Positions 1-7,358 of a stretch of 64,000 nucleotides of DNA are shown here, one piece after another (position 1 is the stretch's first letter; each line of letters opens with the position of its first letter). The notes beneath the pieces were generated by a model. That model searched no databases, had not been told where the DNA came from, and saw nothing but the letters and a program-made list of their open reading frames with translations. A program made the position numbers and the translations under genes. Source of the DNA: Pirellulaceae bacterium (GTDB lineage: Bacteria; Planctomycetota; Planctomycetia; Pirellulales; Pirellulaceae); assembly GCA_026004795.1 (NCBI GenBank), contig BPJV01000010.1:1-64000 (forward strand), in the 5' to 3' direction.

Positions 1-345
1 GTAGAGATGGTCGTAGATCTCCGATTCGAGGGCATCGACGTTGACCGAGCTTGTCTGGTACACCTCTTCGAGCTCGCGGACCTTGGGCGACTGGGCCGGG
101 TCCATTCCCGCGCGCTCGATCGAGGCTCGCAGTTCCTGCAGCTCTTTCTCGATCATCGCCTTGTCGGCCGACTGGAACTGCGAGAACGCTTCTTGAACCT
201 GTGGCAAAAGGTCGTGATCCAGGAACTGGATAATCTCATCCGCCTTGGCATGCATGATGCGGTACAGCCCAAAGTCCAGATCGGGCTGGTCGAGCTGGAA
301 CAACTCTTTGAGCAGGGCGATCAGTTTTTCGAATTTTTGGGACAT
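1..345 (-). CDS. Adenine-specific DNA methyltransferase, N-terminal part (gene continues past the window edge)
   Basis: The reading frame is open from the ATG at 345 to base 1, about 115 residues. It begins MSQKFEKLIALLKELFQLD and continues with DQPDLDFGLYRIM and a helical, Glu/Gln-rich stretch. This opening is characteristic of large type III-like adenine methyltransferases that sit beside SNF2 helicases and restriction subunits. The catalytic DPPY and FxGxG motifs would lie beyond base 1 and cannot be seen. The gene follows the helicase, Abi and four-helix-bundle genes on the same strand, so it probably modifies DNA for the same defence locus. No Shine-Dalgarno is visible before the ATG, because a heptad repeat array occupies that position. 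Family assignment rests on the N-terminal signature only. Confidence 0.72.
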   Translation of the reverse strand, partial: MSQKFEKLIALLKELFQLDQPDLDFGLYRIMHAKADEIIQFLDHDLLPQVQEAFSQFQSADKAMIEKELQELRASIERAGMDPAQSPKVRELEEVYQTSSVNVDALESEIYDHLY

Positions 346-352
346 GGGGGGT

Positions 353-415
353 AAGTGTTCAGTTTTCAGTGTTCGGTGTTCAGTTGTCGGTGTTCAGGGT
401 TCAGTTTTCGGTGGA
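353..415. repeat. Heptad repeat array, cagtgtt orientation on +
   Basis: Nine consecutive 7-bp units read cagtgtt/cagtttt/cggtgtt with small variations. The array lies between the methyltransferase start and the four-helix-bundle gene and overlaps the last codons of the latter. It runs opposite to the arrays at 771-819 and 2034-2068, so with 771-819 it forms an inverted pair around the four-helix-bundle gene. Confidence 0.85.
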
Positions 416-749
416 TGGAGTTGGCCAGGCCGGTGAGCATTCTTGATATTTCTTTGAGTTCGGAAGTCAGGGATTTCATTTGCGAATCCGTGATGATTTT
501 TGCTTTCATGGCGATATAGCATTGGGTTCTGAGTTCCGCGGCGGAGCCGCGGGCAATCGACAGGAAGCGAATAAAGTCTTTCCCACCGCGTTCACACCCC
601 TCGGCAATGTTGGATGGAATAGACACGGCCGCACGTTGCATCTGGTCGCGCAAAGCAAAATCGCGGCAATCACGCAGCATCTCATACACTTGCACAGACA
701 ACTGGCAACTCCGCTTCCAAACATCCAAATCCTCAAACGACTGGTACAT
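366..749 (-). CDS. Four-helix-bundle protein (23S rRNA intervening-sequence protein family)
   Basis: A 127-residue protein opening MYQSFEDLDVWKRSCQL, with SIPSNIAEGCERGG near residues 44-57 and FLSIARGSAAELRTQ near 62-76. These are the signatures of the four-helix-bundle family (TIGR02436, S23/IVP), which is encoded inside 23S rRNA intervening sequences and also dispersed in genomes. Its biochemical role is not established; related Avd proteins act as nucleic-acid-binding accessory factors in diversity-generating retroelements. The last dozen residues (LNPEHRQLNTEH) are encoded by the heptad array itself, so the C-terminus has been extended or replaced by repeat DNA. The gene is flanked by inverted heptad arrays, suggesting a mobile cassette rather than an original member of the operon. 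No reverse transcriptase is visible in the window. Confidence 0.88.
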   Translation of the reverse strand: MYQSFEDLDVWKRSCQLSVQVYEMLRDCRDFALRDQMQRAAVSIPSNIAEGCERGGKDFIRFLSIARGSAAELRTQCYIAMKAKIITDSQMKSLTSELKEISRMLTGLANSIHRKLNPEHRQLNTEH

Positions 750-770
750 CGCCTTGTCTCGTTAGCTCTG

Positions 771-819
771 AACACTGAACACTGAAAACTGAACACTGAA
801 CACTGAATACTTAATACTC
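771..819. repeat. Heptad repeat array, aacactg orientation on +
   Basis: Seven 7-bp units, aacactg/aaaactg/aatactt, preceded by one degenerate unit at 764-770. The array starts exactly at the TGA of the upstream Abi gene (complement of 818-820) and ends about 15 bp before the four-helix-bundle start. It is the inverted partner of 353-415. Confidence 0.85.
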
Positions 820-1735
820 ATCTCCAAATGGGATTGGTTTGCCAGTTGCTTGTCAATCCCATACGTGAATCAGCATTGGCGACATGGGGAGGCTGCGCCA
901 GACGGGCTTCGACGCGAGATTTCCAATTGTGCGCGAAGCGGGCGACGGTGGGAATGCGCTTCAGGCAGTATCGCAACAGCAACAAAGTCGCCAGCAGATG
1001 GCGGTTGGAACGCACAGCAGGCGGTTGCCAGTTTTTGCCGCGAGGCAGCGTCGGTTTGATCGCCCAGACTCGGTCCCACAGCCGCGAGTGATGGGCGCAC
1101 AGGTTGCGAATGTAGACCAGATGGTGCATCCAGCTTTGCAGTATCCGCGATTGAAGATTGTATTGCCCGGCTATCGCTTGTTGATCATTCCGAGTCATCC
1201 ATTTGAAGAAGGTAGACAGGCCACCGAACGACATAATTTCGGTGGCAATCCAGATGGGCAGATCAGGGAAGTCGGAATAGTTGTTTTTGAAGTGTTCGAC
1301 GAACAGTTCACTCGAACGCCCGGCTTCGTCTCGCAAACGCTCAAGCCACCGCGAATGGTCGAACTTGTCAAAGAAATTGGCCTCGTCAGTGTGCCCGAAC
1401 GGGCCGTGCCGCCGTCCAAAGTGATGCGCGATACCGGACCGCAGATCGAGTTCGATGACTTCGAGGGCTTCGGTGACCAGGTCTCGCAGAATCAAATCGA
1501 ACTGATAGGCCGCCGCGATCTGTTCGAACGTTGTACCGGGTATGAAGCAGTGGCGCGCGGATTCGAAAGCCAGGCAGTAGCCGCTGAGGCGATAATAGCC
1601 GACGTGCCGGAGGAACTGTTGGGCTGCTGCCGTGTCTGCAACGACGAGGCCGCGTTGCTGCAGCCGTTGCACCTGGTCGGCGTGGGAGAGCCAAGGCTTG
1701 GAGTAGCGTCTACGAGGAGAATTGGCCTGGCTCAT
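818..1735 (-). CDS. Abi_2 family abortive-infection protein (AbiD/AbiF-like HEPN)
   Basis: A 305-residue protein. Residues 13-53 carry KPWLSHADQVQRLQQRGL and VGYYRLSGYC, and residues 206-222 carry the RNLCAHHSRLW motif. R210-N-L-C-A-H215 fits the R-x4-H catalytic signature of HEPN ribonucleases, and a second R-x4-H is present at R99-H104. Family knowledge: Abi_2 proteins (AbiD, AbiF) abort phage infection and are inferred RNases; AbiF relatives have been linked to an adjacent antitoxin RNA. The ATG at 1735 has a GGGAGG 7 nt upstream, but that SD lies inside a 7-bp hairpin. A predicted promoter lies about 110 bp upstream, so the gene may be expressed apart from the helicase. Both length and motifs look intact. 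Confidence 0.88.
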   Translation of the reverse strand: MSQANSPRRRYSKPWLSHADQVQRLQQRGLVVADTAAAQQFLRHVGYYRLSGYCLAFESARHCFIPGTTFEQIAAAYQFDLILRDLVTEALEVIELDLRSGIAHHFGRRHGPFGHTDEANFFDKFDHSRWLERLRDEAGRSSELFVEHFKNNYSDFPDLPIWIATEIMSFGGLSTFFKWMTRNDQQAIAGQYNLQSRILQSWMHHLVYIRNLCAHHSRLWDRVWAIKPTLPRGKNWQPPAVRSNRHLLATLLLLRYCLKRIPTVARFAHNWKSRVEARLAQPPHVANADSRMGLTSNWQTNPIWR

Positions 1736-1739
1736 GCGT

Positions 1740-1762
1740 GCGCCTCCCGGTCGGAGAGGCGC
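1740..1762 (-). promoter_or_regulatory. Hairpin that sequesters the Abi Shine-Dalgarno
   Basis: On the minus strand GCGCCTC pairs with GAGGCGC around a 9-nt loop. The GGGAGG that would serve the ATG at 1735 is half in the loop and half in the 3' arm. A closed hairpin would block initiation, so the toxin would be translated poorly unless the RNA is remodelled or processed. Confidence 0.6.
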
Positions 1763-1839
1763 AAAAAAAGAACTCGCCCTTGATGCACGTCACCAGATCG
1801 ACCAGTGGTCAAATCCGGGAGTGGTGCGGCGAGTGTGTT
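1763..1839 (-). ncRNA. Candidate structured RNA upstream of the Abi gene
   Basis: On the minus strand an ACTCGCC arm (complement of 1828-1834) pairs with GGCGAGT (complement of 1772-1778), followed at once by a T-rich tract ending in seven Ts (complement of 1763-1769). This is the layout of an intrinsic terminator. The 49 nt between the arms contain further pairing, CACCA with TGGTG and GACCA with TGGTC. With the promoter predicted just upstream, the expected product is an RNA of about 75 nt ending before the Abi ribosome-binding hairpin. No ORF of credible quality covers it. The promoter, terminator and foldable body are read from sequence; the role as an Abi-controlling RNA is inference. 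Confidence 0.5.
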
Positions 1840-1845
1840 ACTTGA

Positions 1846-1874
1846 ATTATCGTCACTCTGGCGAAATAAATCAA
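1846..1874 (-). promoter_or_regulatory. Predicted sigma-70 promoter for the Abi leader RNA
   Basis: Read on the minus strand: TTGATT as -35 (1874-1869), a 17-bp spacer and GATAAT as -10 (1851-1846). The expected start is near 1839. The spacing is ideal and the -10 matches the consensus at five of six positions. Confidence 0.5.
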
Positions 1875-1898
1875 TCGGAGCCGTGAGTTGGAGATCGG

Positions 1899-1914
1899 AA
1901 AATCTGCAGATTTT
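1899..1914. promoter_or_regulatory. Perfect 16-bp palindrome upstream of the Abi promoter
   Basis: AAAATCTGCAGATTTT is a perfect palindrome centred about 32 bp upstream of the predicted -35 box. It could be a dimeric regulator site or an AT-rich upstream element. No regulator gene is adjacent. Confidence 0.35.
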
Positions 1915-2033
1915 GTGGAAAATGGCCGATAATGCGAGTTTTTCGTACCATAGGGAGATCCGGAAAGGCATCCAGGCAAGGCCCCACTGGCGCCTCCTCC
2001 GTGTCCAAAGCCAATCGCAACCCCTCCGCCCGG

Positions 2034-2068
2034 AACACTGAAAACTGAACACTGAAAACTGAAAACTC
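2034..2068. repeat. Heptad repeat array at the end of the helicase gene
   Basis: Five units, aacactg/aaaactg/aacactg/aaaactg/aaaactc, in the same orientation as 771-819. The helicase TGA (complement of 2067-2069) falls at the end of the array, exactly as the Abi TGA does at 771-819, so the repeats start at the stop codon in both cases. Confidence 0.85.
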
Positions 2069-4949
2069 ATACAACCTCCCAGCGGATCGTGAACAGTGTT
2101 TCGCGGCTGGTCTGTTGTGCGAGCCGCTTTTCCAGCGAGTCGATCAGTGCGTCCCGTTTGTCGATGATTTCGTCTTCCACCTTGAAAATCTCTTGCCGTT
2201 GGCGGCGTTTGAGCTTTTCCAGCTTGCGGATTTCTGCCTGAATGCGATGTTGCTCGTCGAGCGATTCCGCCTGGCGAGCTTCACGTTGAAGCGATTTGAT
2301 CCGTTCTTTCGTGTCGCGCAGGGCCTTTTCAGCGGCCAGCACCATGTCGTCCGCCCACCGTTCGAGTTTGTCGCGTGCCTGCTGGAAGTGCCGGCTGTTG
2401 GCTTCCAATGAACGGCTGACCGTTGCGTCGGCATGCCGCCGCGATTCGGCTTCAAGGCGCGATTTGATCACTTCGGGGACGTCGATTTCCGCTCCAACGC
2501 GCCCGGCGCAGTGAAACAGCTTTTCCATCGTCTCCTGATCGAGGGCGTGTCCGTCGTCATCGAATCCGGAAAAGAGCAGGTACTCTTCGGTGTCATAGGA
2601 TTCGATAGTCAGCCGCGTCAGCGTCAAGAACCCGCTCTTGCCGCGCAATTGTTCGACGACGCTCAGCCGCGTGGGATGGTTCGTGATATCGAAGACGACA
2701 TGCACCGCGGGCGTTTCGACCTGTTTGCCTCGGTCGACGACGTATTCTCCCAACGGATGCGACAGGCGATAGAGAAACTGTCCCGTATCCTCGTCCGAAT
2801 CTTCGCTGGTATGCGGCTGCGTCTTGGAGATCAGGTGATAGCGTCCGGGCAGCACGCCATCGACTGGTGATCGCCTCAAGTTGAAGGTCAACCGATCGTC
2901 ATCGAATTCGGCCTGCCCGTCGAGAATGAATCGTGTGACGGTCCAGAATCGCTTGCCGACCTTGTCGAGTTGGGCTTTGGTGTCGGCCAGTTGCATTCTC
3001 AAACGTTCGTGCACGTCTTCATCGAAGTGTTCGAGCAGCGTCCGCTGCGTGTCCTTGATCCGAGTCCGGATTTGGGCGTCCATTTCTTCCTGCAACTGGC
3101 TGAAGGCAGCGTCGATTTCCTCGGGTGTGCGACACTCCTGATAGATGGCCAGAATCCGTTTCTCGAAATCGACGCCGGATTCGATGGAACCCAGAACTTC
3201 GTCCGAAGCGCCGAAAACACCGCTGAACAGATTGAATTTCTCGGACAAGAGTTCGAGAACACGACGGTCGGCAGCGTTGCGTTCGTTCAGAAAGTTGATG
3301 ACAACCACATCGTGTTTCTGGCCGTAGCGATGACATCGTCCGATGCGCTGCTCGATGCGCTGCGGATTCCAAGGCAGGTCATAGTTGACCACCAGCGAGC
3401 AGAACTGGAGGTTGACCCCTTCGGCGGCCGCTTCGGTGGCGATCATGATTGAGGCATTGTCGCGAAAATGCTCGATCAACGCGGTCCGAACGTCGACCGC
3501 ACGCGAGCCGGTGGCTCGACCGGTTTCCCGGTTCTCTGCCACCCATTTCTCGTAGATCGCTGTGGCCTCAGGACCGCTGTTCGTGCCGTTGAAGAGAACG
3601 ACCTGGTCCTTGTAGCCGTGTGATTCCAGAAAGGCTTTCAAGTGTTCCTGAGTTCGCCGGGATTCGGTAAAGACAACCGCTTTTTTAGCGGCACCGAGTG
3701 AACTGAGGGTATCGAAGCCCAGCTCGAGGGCCTTGAGCAACGTGCGTGTCTTGGTGTCGACGCCGATGTTATGAGCCCACTGTGCCAGACGGTCGAGTTC
3801 CTGAATCTCTTCCCGGAGCTTGGCGCGGTCAATCGACTCTGCGGCTGCTGCTTCTGGTTCTTGCGCGTCTTCTTCGAGGATCTCGTCGAGCAGTTCGTCT
3901 TCGATTTCTTCGCCGTCGACCAGGCGTTCCGCAAATTCGGGGTCGTTGACCAGTTGCTGGTCCCGGAGTGCCTCCAGTCGCTCACGCAGCGTGTCGAGCG
4001 TGGCGGCGATGGCTTGAGACGACGATGCAAGGAGTTTTCGCAGAATCAAGGCAGTCAGGTGCCGCTGGCGCTGCGGCAATGCGTAGCTGTCCTCACGTTG
4101 CAGAAACGCGGAAACCGCTTCGTAGAGTGCGTGCTCGTCATCCGTTGGCCGGAACGGCAAGGTGAGCGGTCGGCGCTCGGTGTAGCGTATGTATTCCGTG
4201 ACCTGATTGCGAAGCGTGCGTTTGCAAAACGTGGCGAGCCGTTGGCGAAGGGCCTCCAGGTTGGCCCCAGCCGTGGTGTACTGACTGCGAAATGAATTCA
4301 CGTCCCCGAACAGGTGTTCGTCAATGAGGGTTGAGAGACCGTAGAGTTCGAGCAGCGAATTCTGCAAGGGGGTTGCCGTAAGCAGGAGCTTGCGACAATC
4401 TTCGGTTGCCCAGCGGATACCTTGTCCAATCTTATTACTGGGCCGATAGGCGTTACGCAGCTTGTGTGCCTCGTCGATAACGACCAGATCCCAGGCGATG
4501 GTCTTGAGTTCGTCACGCATCCTGTTAGCGAAATGGAACGACATCACCAGGACCGCTTTCTCCGTCAGCGGATTTCGCCCATGTTTCTTGAGTTCGCGCA
4601 TGGCTCGAGCGTCGAGTACGATCGAGGGCAGGTTGAATTTCTCGGACAGTTCGAGAGCCCATTGCTTGCGGATGGAGGCCGGCGTTAGCACTAACAGACG
4701 CCGCTTGCGTTCCGCCCAGAACTGGCAGAGAACAATGCCGGCTTCGATTGTCTTCCCGAGTCCGACTTCGTCGGCCAGAATCACGCCTTGGGACAGCGGC
4801 GACTGCAAGGCAAACAGTGCTGCCTCGATCTGGTGCGGATTCAGATCAACGGCCGCATCGAAAAGCGACATCGACAGTCGATCCAGCCCGGCCGAGCTGC
4901 GGCGGGTCAAATCGTGAGCGAAATACTTTGCATGATGCGGAGTGGTCAC
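2067..4949 (-). CDS. SNF2/RapA-like DEAD/DEAH helicase of a defence locus
   Basis: A superfamily 2 helicase-like ATPase of about 960 residues. Residues near 58-74 hold the Walker A GVILADEVGLGKTIEAG, then VVIDEAH (motif II) near 160 and LLTATPLQNS (motif III) near 190. The C-terminal helicase half has ATEAAAEGVNLQ and QRIGRCHRYGQ (motifs V and VI). The last 300 residues are charged and helical, ending in a likely coiled coil. It probably translocates on DNA in a restriction or phage-exclusion system with the methyltransferase at 1-345. The frame can be read from a TTG at 4958, but the GGAG at 4959-4962 abuts that codon, so the GTG at 4949 (or the TTG at 4952) is the more likely start. This is the first gene of the minus-strand cluster. 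Confidence 0.88.
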   Translation of the reverse strand: MTTPHHAKYFAHDLTRRSSAGLDRLSMSLFDAAVDLNPHQIEAALFALQSPLSQGVILADEVGLGKTIEAGIVLCQFWAERKRRLLVLTPASIRKQWALELSEKFNLPSIVLDARAMRELKKHGRNPLTEKAVLVMSFHFANRMRDELKTIAWDLVVIDEAHKLRNAYRPSNKIGQGIRWATEDCRKLLLTATPLQNSLLELYGLSTLIDEHLFGDVNSFRSQYTTAGANLEALRQRLATFCKRTLRNQVTEYIRYTERRPLTLPFRPTDDEHALYEAVSAFLQREDSYALPQRQRHLTALILRKLLASSSQAIAATLDTLRERLEALRDQQLVNDPEFAERLVDGEEIEDELLDEILEEDAQEPEAAAAESIDRAKLREEIQELDRLAQWAHNIGVDTKTRTLLKALELGFDTLSSLGAAKKAVVFTESRRTQEHLKAFLESHGYKDQVVLFNGTNSGPEATAIYEKWVAENRETGRATGSRAVDVRTALIEHFRDNASIMIATEAAAEGVNLQFCSLVVNYDLPWNPQRIEQRIGRCHRYGQKHDVVVINFLNERNAADRRVLELLSEKFNLFSGVFGASDEVLGSIESGVDFEKRILAIYQECRTPEEIDAAFSQLQEEMDAQIRTRIKDTQRTLLEHFDEDVHERLRMQLADTKAQLDKVGKRFWTVTRFILDGQAEFDDDRLTFNLRRSPVDGVLPGRYHLISKTQPHTSEDSDEDTGQFLYRLSHPLGEYVVDRGKQVETPAVHVVFDITNHPTRLSVVEQLRGKSGFLTLTRLTIESYDTEEYLLFSGFDDDGHALDQETMEKLFHCAGRVGAEIDVPEVIKSRLEAESRRHADATVSRSLEANSRHFQQARDKLERWADDMVLAAEKALRDTKERIKSLQREARQAESLDEQHRIQAEIRKLEKLKRRQRQEIFKVEDEIIDKRDALIDSLEKRLAQQTSRETLFTIRWEVV

Positions 4950-4958
4950 CAAGTACAA

Positions 4959-5414
4959 CTCCAGTATTGTCTATACGAGATGACAGCACCCATGGTTACG
5001 TTCCTTCATTTCAGCCGGGTGATTGCCGAAGCGTTTTCCCGATACCTGTTTCCGCTTTCCACTGGCCAAAGCGATTCGGGCAGGAGCACCGGCTATAGGG
5101 AAGACGCATTCCCACCGGAAAGCTTGCCATTGGAAAGATGCGTTTCCACGCACGAGTGTTCACCGACCGCAGCCGCAAAAACACTCACCCTGCAGGGCAA
5201 GATCGCTCATGATATCACATAGGCAATCGAGCGTGTACGGGCGGCGAGTGGCTTGGCTGATCGTTGTTCCGGTGCGACGAGACGTTTCGTTGGCCTTCAG
5301 TTGGTCGCTTGAAGGTGTTGCCACATTTGGCGTTGTTTTTGCCAGTTGGGTTGGGTGGTGAAGGGGGCGGAGTTGGGGTTCGGTGATGGTGGGGCGGCCG
5401 CGGGGTGTTCATGC
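4959..5414. other. Intergenic region with degenerate inverted repeats, no gene
   Basis: No credible coding sequence. Between about 5030 and 5155 the DNA is built of degenerate copies of a GGAAA-TGCG-TTTCC type motif; ggaaagatgcgtttcc and ggaagacgcattcc resemble each other in opposite orientation. This looks like a dispersed repeat between the helicase promoter region and the transposase remnant. Confidence 0.4.
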
Positions 5415-5936
5415 GATACCGATCTCGCGCTGGCAGCTCTCGACCAGGCCGTCGCGCTGCGTGAACCGCCTCAGGGGTTGATCGTTCACAGTGACCGGGG
5501 ATCGCAGTTCGCCAGCGCCGCGTACCGACAGCGACTGGAAAAGCACGGGTTTCTTCAAAGCATGAGTCGCAAAGGAAACAGTTACGATAACGCGCCCATG
5601 GAAAGCTTCTTCAAAAGTTTCAAGATCGAAGAAGTCCACCACGCCGCCTACCAATCTCACGAACAAGCCGTACGCGCCACAGCCGATTCCATCGACCGCT
5701 TTTACAACACCGTCCGATTGCATTCGAGCTTGGACTATCGGGCTCCGGCCGATTACGAAAAACAACTGCAAGTTGAAAACAACGCAGGCCAGGAAATCTG
5801 CCTTCGTCGGAGCCATTCGTCGGTCGCTCGCCAATACCTGGCGACCGACAATGGTGACAGAGAAGCAGCAGATCCCAAACCTGCCTTTGTTGGTGAATTC
5901 AGAGGAAGCAACACTACTTGCTCAAACAACACCTAG
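5415..5936 (+). pseudogene. IS3-family transposase (OrfB integrase core), 5'-truncated remnant
   Basis: From about 5415 the translation matches the C-terminal half of IS3-family DDE integrases: TDLALAALDQAVALR, then HSDRGSQFAS with the second catalytic Asp, then SRKGNSYDNAPMESFFKSFK with the catalytic Glu, then FYNTVRLHSSLDYRAP. The first catalytic Asp, the HTH and OrfA are absent. The frame stays open upstream to 5346, but the low-complexity GGGGG-rich sequence there does not belong to the family, so the junction near 5412 is a deletion or rearrangement breakpoint. The family homology probably ends near 5770 and the remaining codons to 5936 are read-through. No terminal inverted repeat was identified. 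Confidence 0.85.
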
Positions 5937-6109
5937 AACAGATCCACTGTCAACATTTTTTGGGGAATTCCAAGGAAACAGAGAGAACGGGGGAGGGGAC
6001 GGGTGAAACACAGAGGGCACGGAGGGCACAGAGAGGAGAGAGGAGAGGGGAAGTTGGTTTGGGGCGAGGTTGGGTGGCGGGCGTCGGCGGCTGGGTGCGT
6101 GGGTTGCAC

Positions 6110-6595
6110 TGGAATGAGTGGCTGGCCATCGTGCTGGTGACGTTGTCGGCCGCATCGAGCTTGCGGGTGCATCCGCACTACACCAGCTACTTCAATACGC
6201 TCTCCGGTGGCCCGGAAAACGGATGGCGGTTGCTGAACCATTCGAACATCGATTGGGGCCAGGACATGCTGGAGGTGGACGAGTGGATCAAGGAGCATCC
6301 GGAGTGCCGGCCGCTGAGGTTCGAACTCGATTATTGGAATTTCGGTGGCGAGCTGTTTGGGTTGGAGCCGCTGCGCCCGCCGCATTTGCCCACTGGTGCC
6401 TCGGTGGATCTAGCGCGGCGGATGGTTGACCAGACCGAGTGGTGGATCATCAGCGTGAAGACGTTGTACAACAAGCCAGGTCATAGCGGGCTGGAGTACC
6501 TGCAGCAGCTCGAGCCGGTCGATCGCATCGCCTACGCCTACCACGTCTACCGCATCGATCCGCTGCCCGAGGCGAGCGTGGAGGTATCGGAATAA
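6110..6595 (+). pseudogene. C-terminal fragment of a membrane glycosyltransferase (ArnT/PMT-like)
   Basis: From about 6110 the frame encodes WNEWLAIVLVTLSAASSLRVHPHYTSYFN followed by SGGPENGWRLLNHSNIDWGQD. The HPHY-SYFN-GGPENG and SNIDWGQD signatures mark the periplasmic C-terminus of planctomycete GT39/PMT-like glycosyltransferases, which normally have about 10 upstream membrane segments. Here only one TM segment and the tail remain. The preceding 190 bp are a purine-rich repeat (cacagagggcacggagggcacagag, 6008-6032) that cannot encode the missing domain, so the gene was truncated and fused to repeat DNA. It may still be transcribed but is unlikely to be active. Confidence 0.75.
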
Positions 6596-7358
6596 GCTCC
6601 GAAATTGGTGAATAAGCGTCGAGGTATTTCAATGGGCATATCAAGAAACCCTACCCTCCGCTTGGGAGGGTCGCGAGTAATGCGAGCGGGGAGGGCTCGA
6701 GCCGAGAGGGCCCGAGCGGTCGATGCGCGGGGGAGGTGGGTACAAGGACGCGTGGTGGAGGTTGCCCCGCATTATCATCAAGAGGCTGCCCCGCATCATC
6801 ATGAATTGGTGACTGCTGATGCCTTGGGGGAGCGGGTAGGGCTGAGGACAGTTTGCACTACAGAGGACATGCCCCCAACGACGACTTACGTTTCGTACCT
6901 TTGGCCCCCCAGAAACCTAAACCTACCGGCAAGTTCCTACGTCGAGCTCACTTCATTGGCCATCGATGGGTTGTCCGCGCCGGGGACCGCAACGGGCAAC
7001 AGCCGTGCACAGAAATCAGGCAGTCCGCCCCAAATGGTGCCTAGACCTTGAGCTTTTCCGGCAGGTTTTGTCTGGATCACTGGCGGACCATCTTTGCGAC
7101 TTACTAGCCTCCGAGTGGTTCCCCATAATGACCTTATGCGGACATCTAGGGGCGAAAAACTACATGTAATGTTGTTCGGTAGAAGCGATGCACGGTGCGT
7201 CCGCAGCCGCGCTGACCGGTACTTACAAGCAAATGGCACAGATCTTGCGACAAGGATTTTCGCTGTTCGAGGGAAGGGGCGACCTTTACTGGAAGTCCGC
7301 TCATCCATTGGGTTCGTGGCCGAGAGATCGATTGCTTGGGTACTGAGGAGTTTCAACA
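6596..7358. other. Non-coding stretch with dispersed repeat fragments
   Basis: No convincing gene. At about 6648-6694 there is a fragment of the ccctcc-ttgggagggtcgcgag-gcgagcggggaggg type, which resembles repeats found dispersed in genomes of this kind. A direct repeat of gccccgcat-atcat occurs near 6763 and 6788. The last 150 bp before the transporter probably hold its promoter, but no clear -10/-35 pair stands out. Confidence 0.4.

Noticed and set aside
884-1783. Long open frame on the + strand opposite the Abi gene
   Set aside because: It is antisense to an intact Abi_2 gene and has no SD or family features; the codon pattern follows the minus strand.
353-2068. Heptad arrays as CRISPR
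   Set aside because: Units are 7 bp and contiguous, with no spacers or cas genes.
1732-2070. 112-codon minus-strand frame between the helicase and Abi genes
   Set aside because: Its N-terminus is translated heptad repeat and it covers the predicted promoter and terminator-like structure.
6605-7051. 148-codon plus-strand frame upstream of the FNT gene
   Set aside because: It is built from repeat fragments and Arg-rich low complexity, with no family match recalled.
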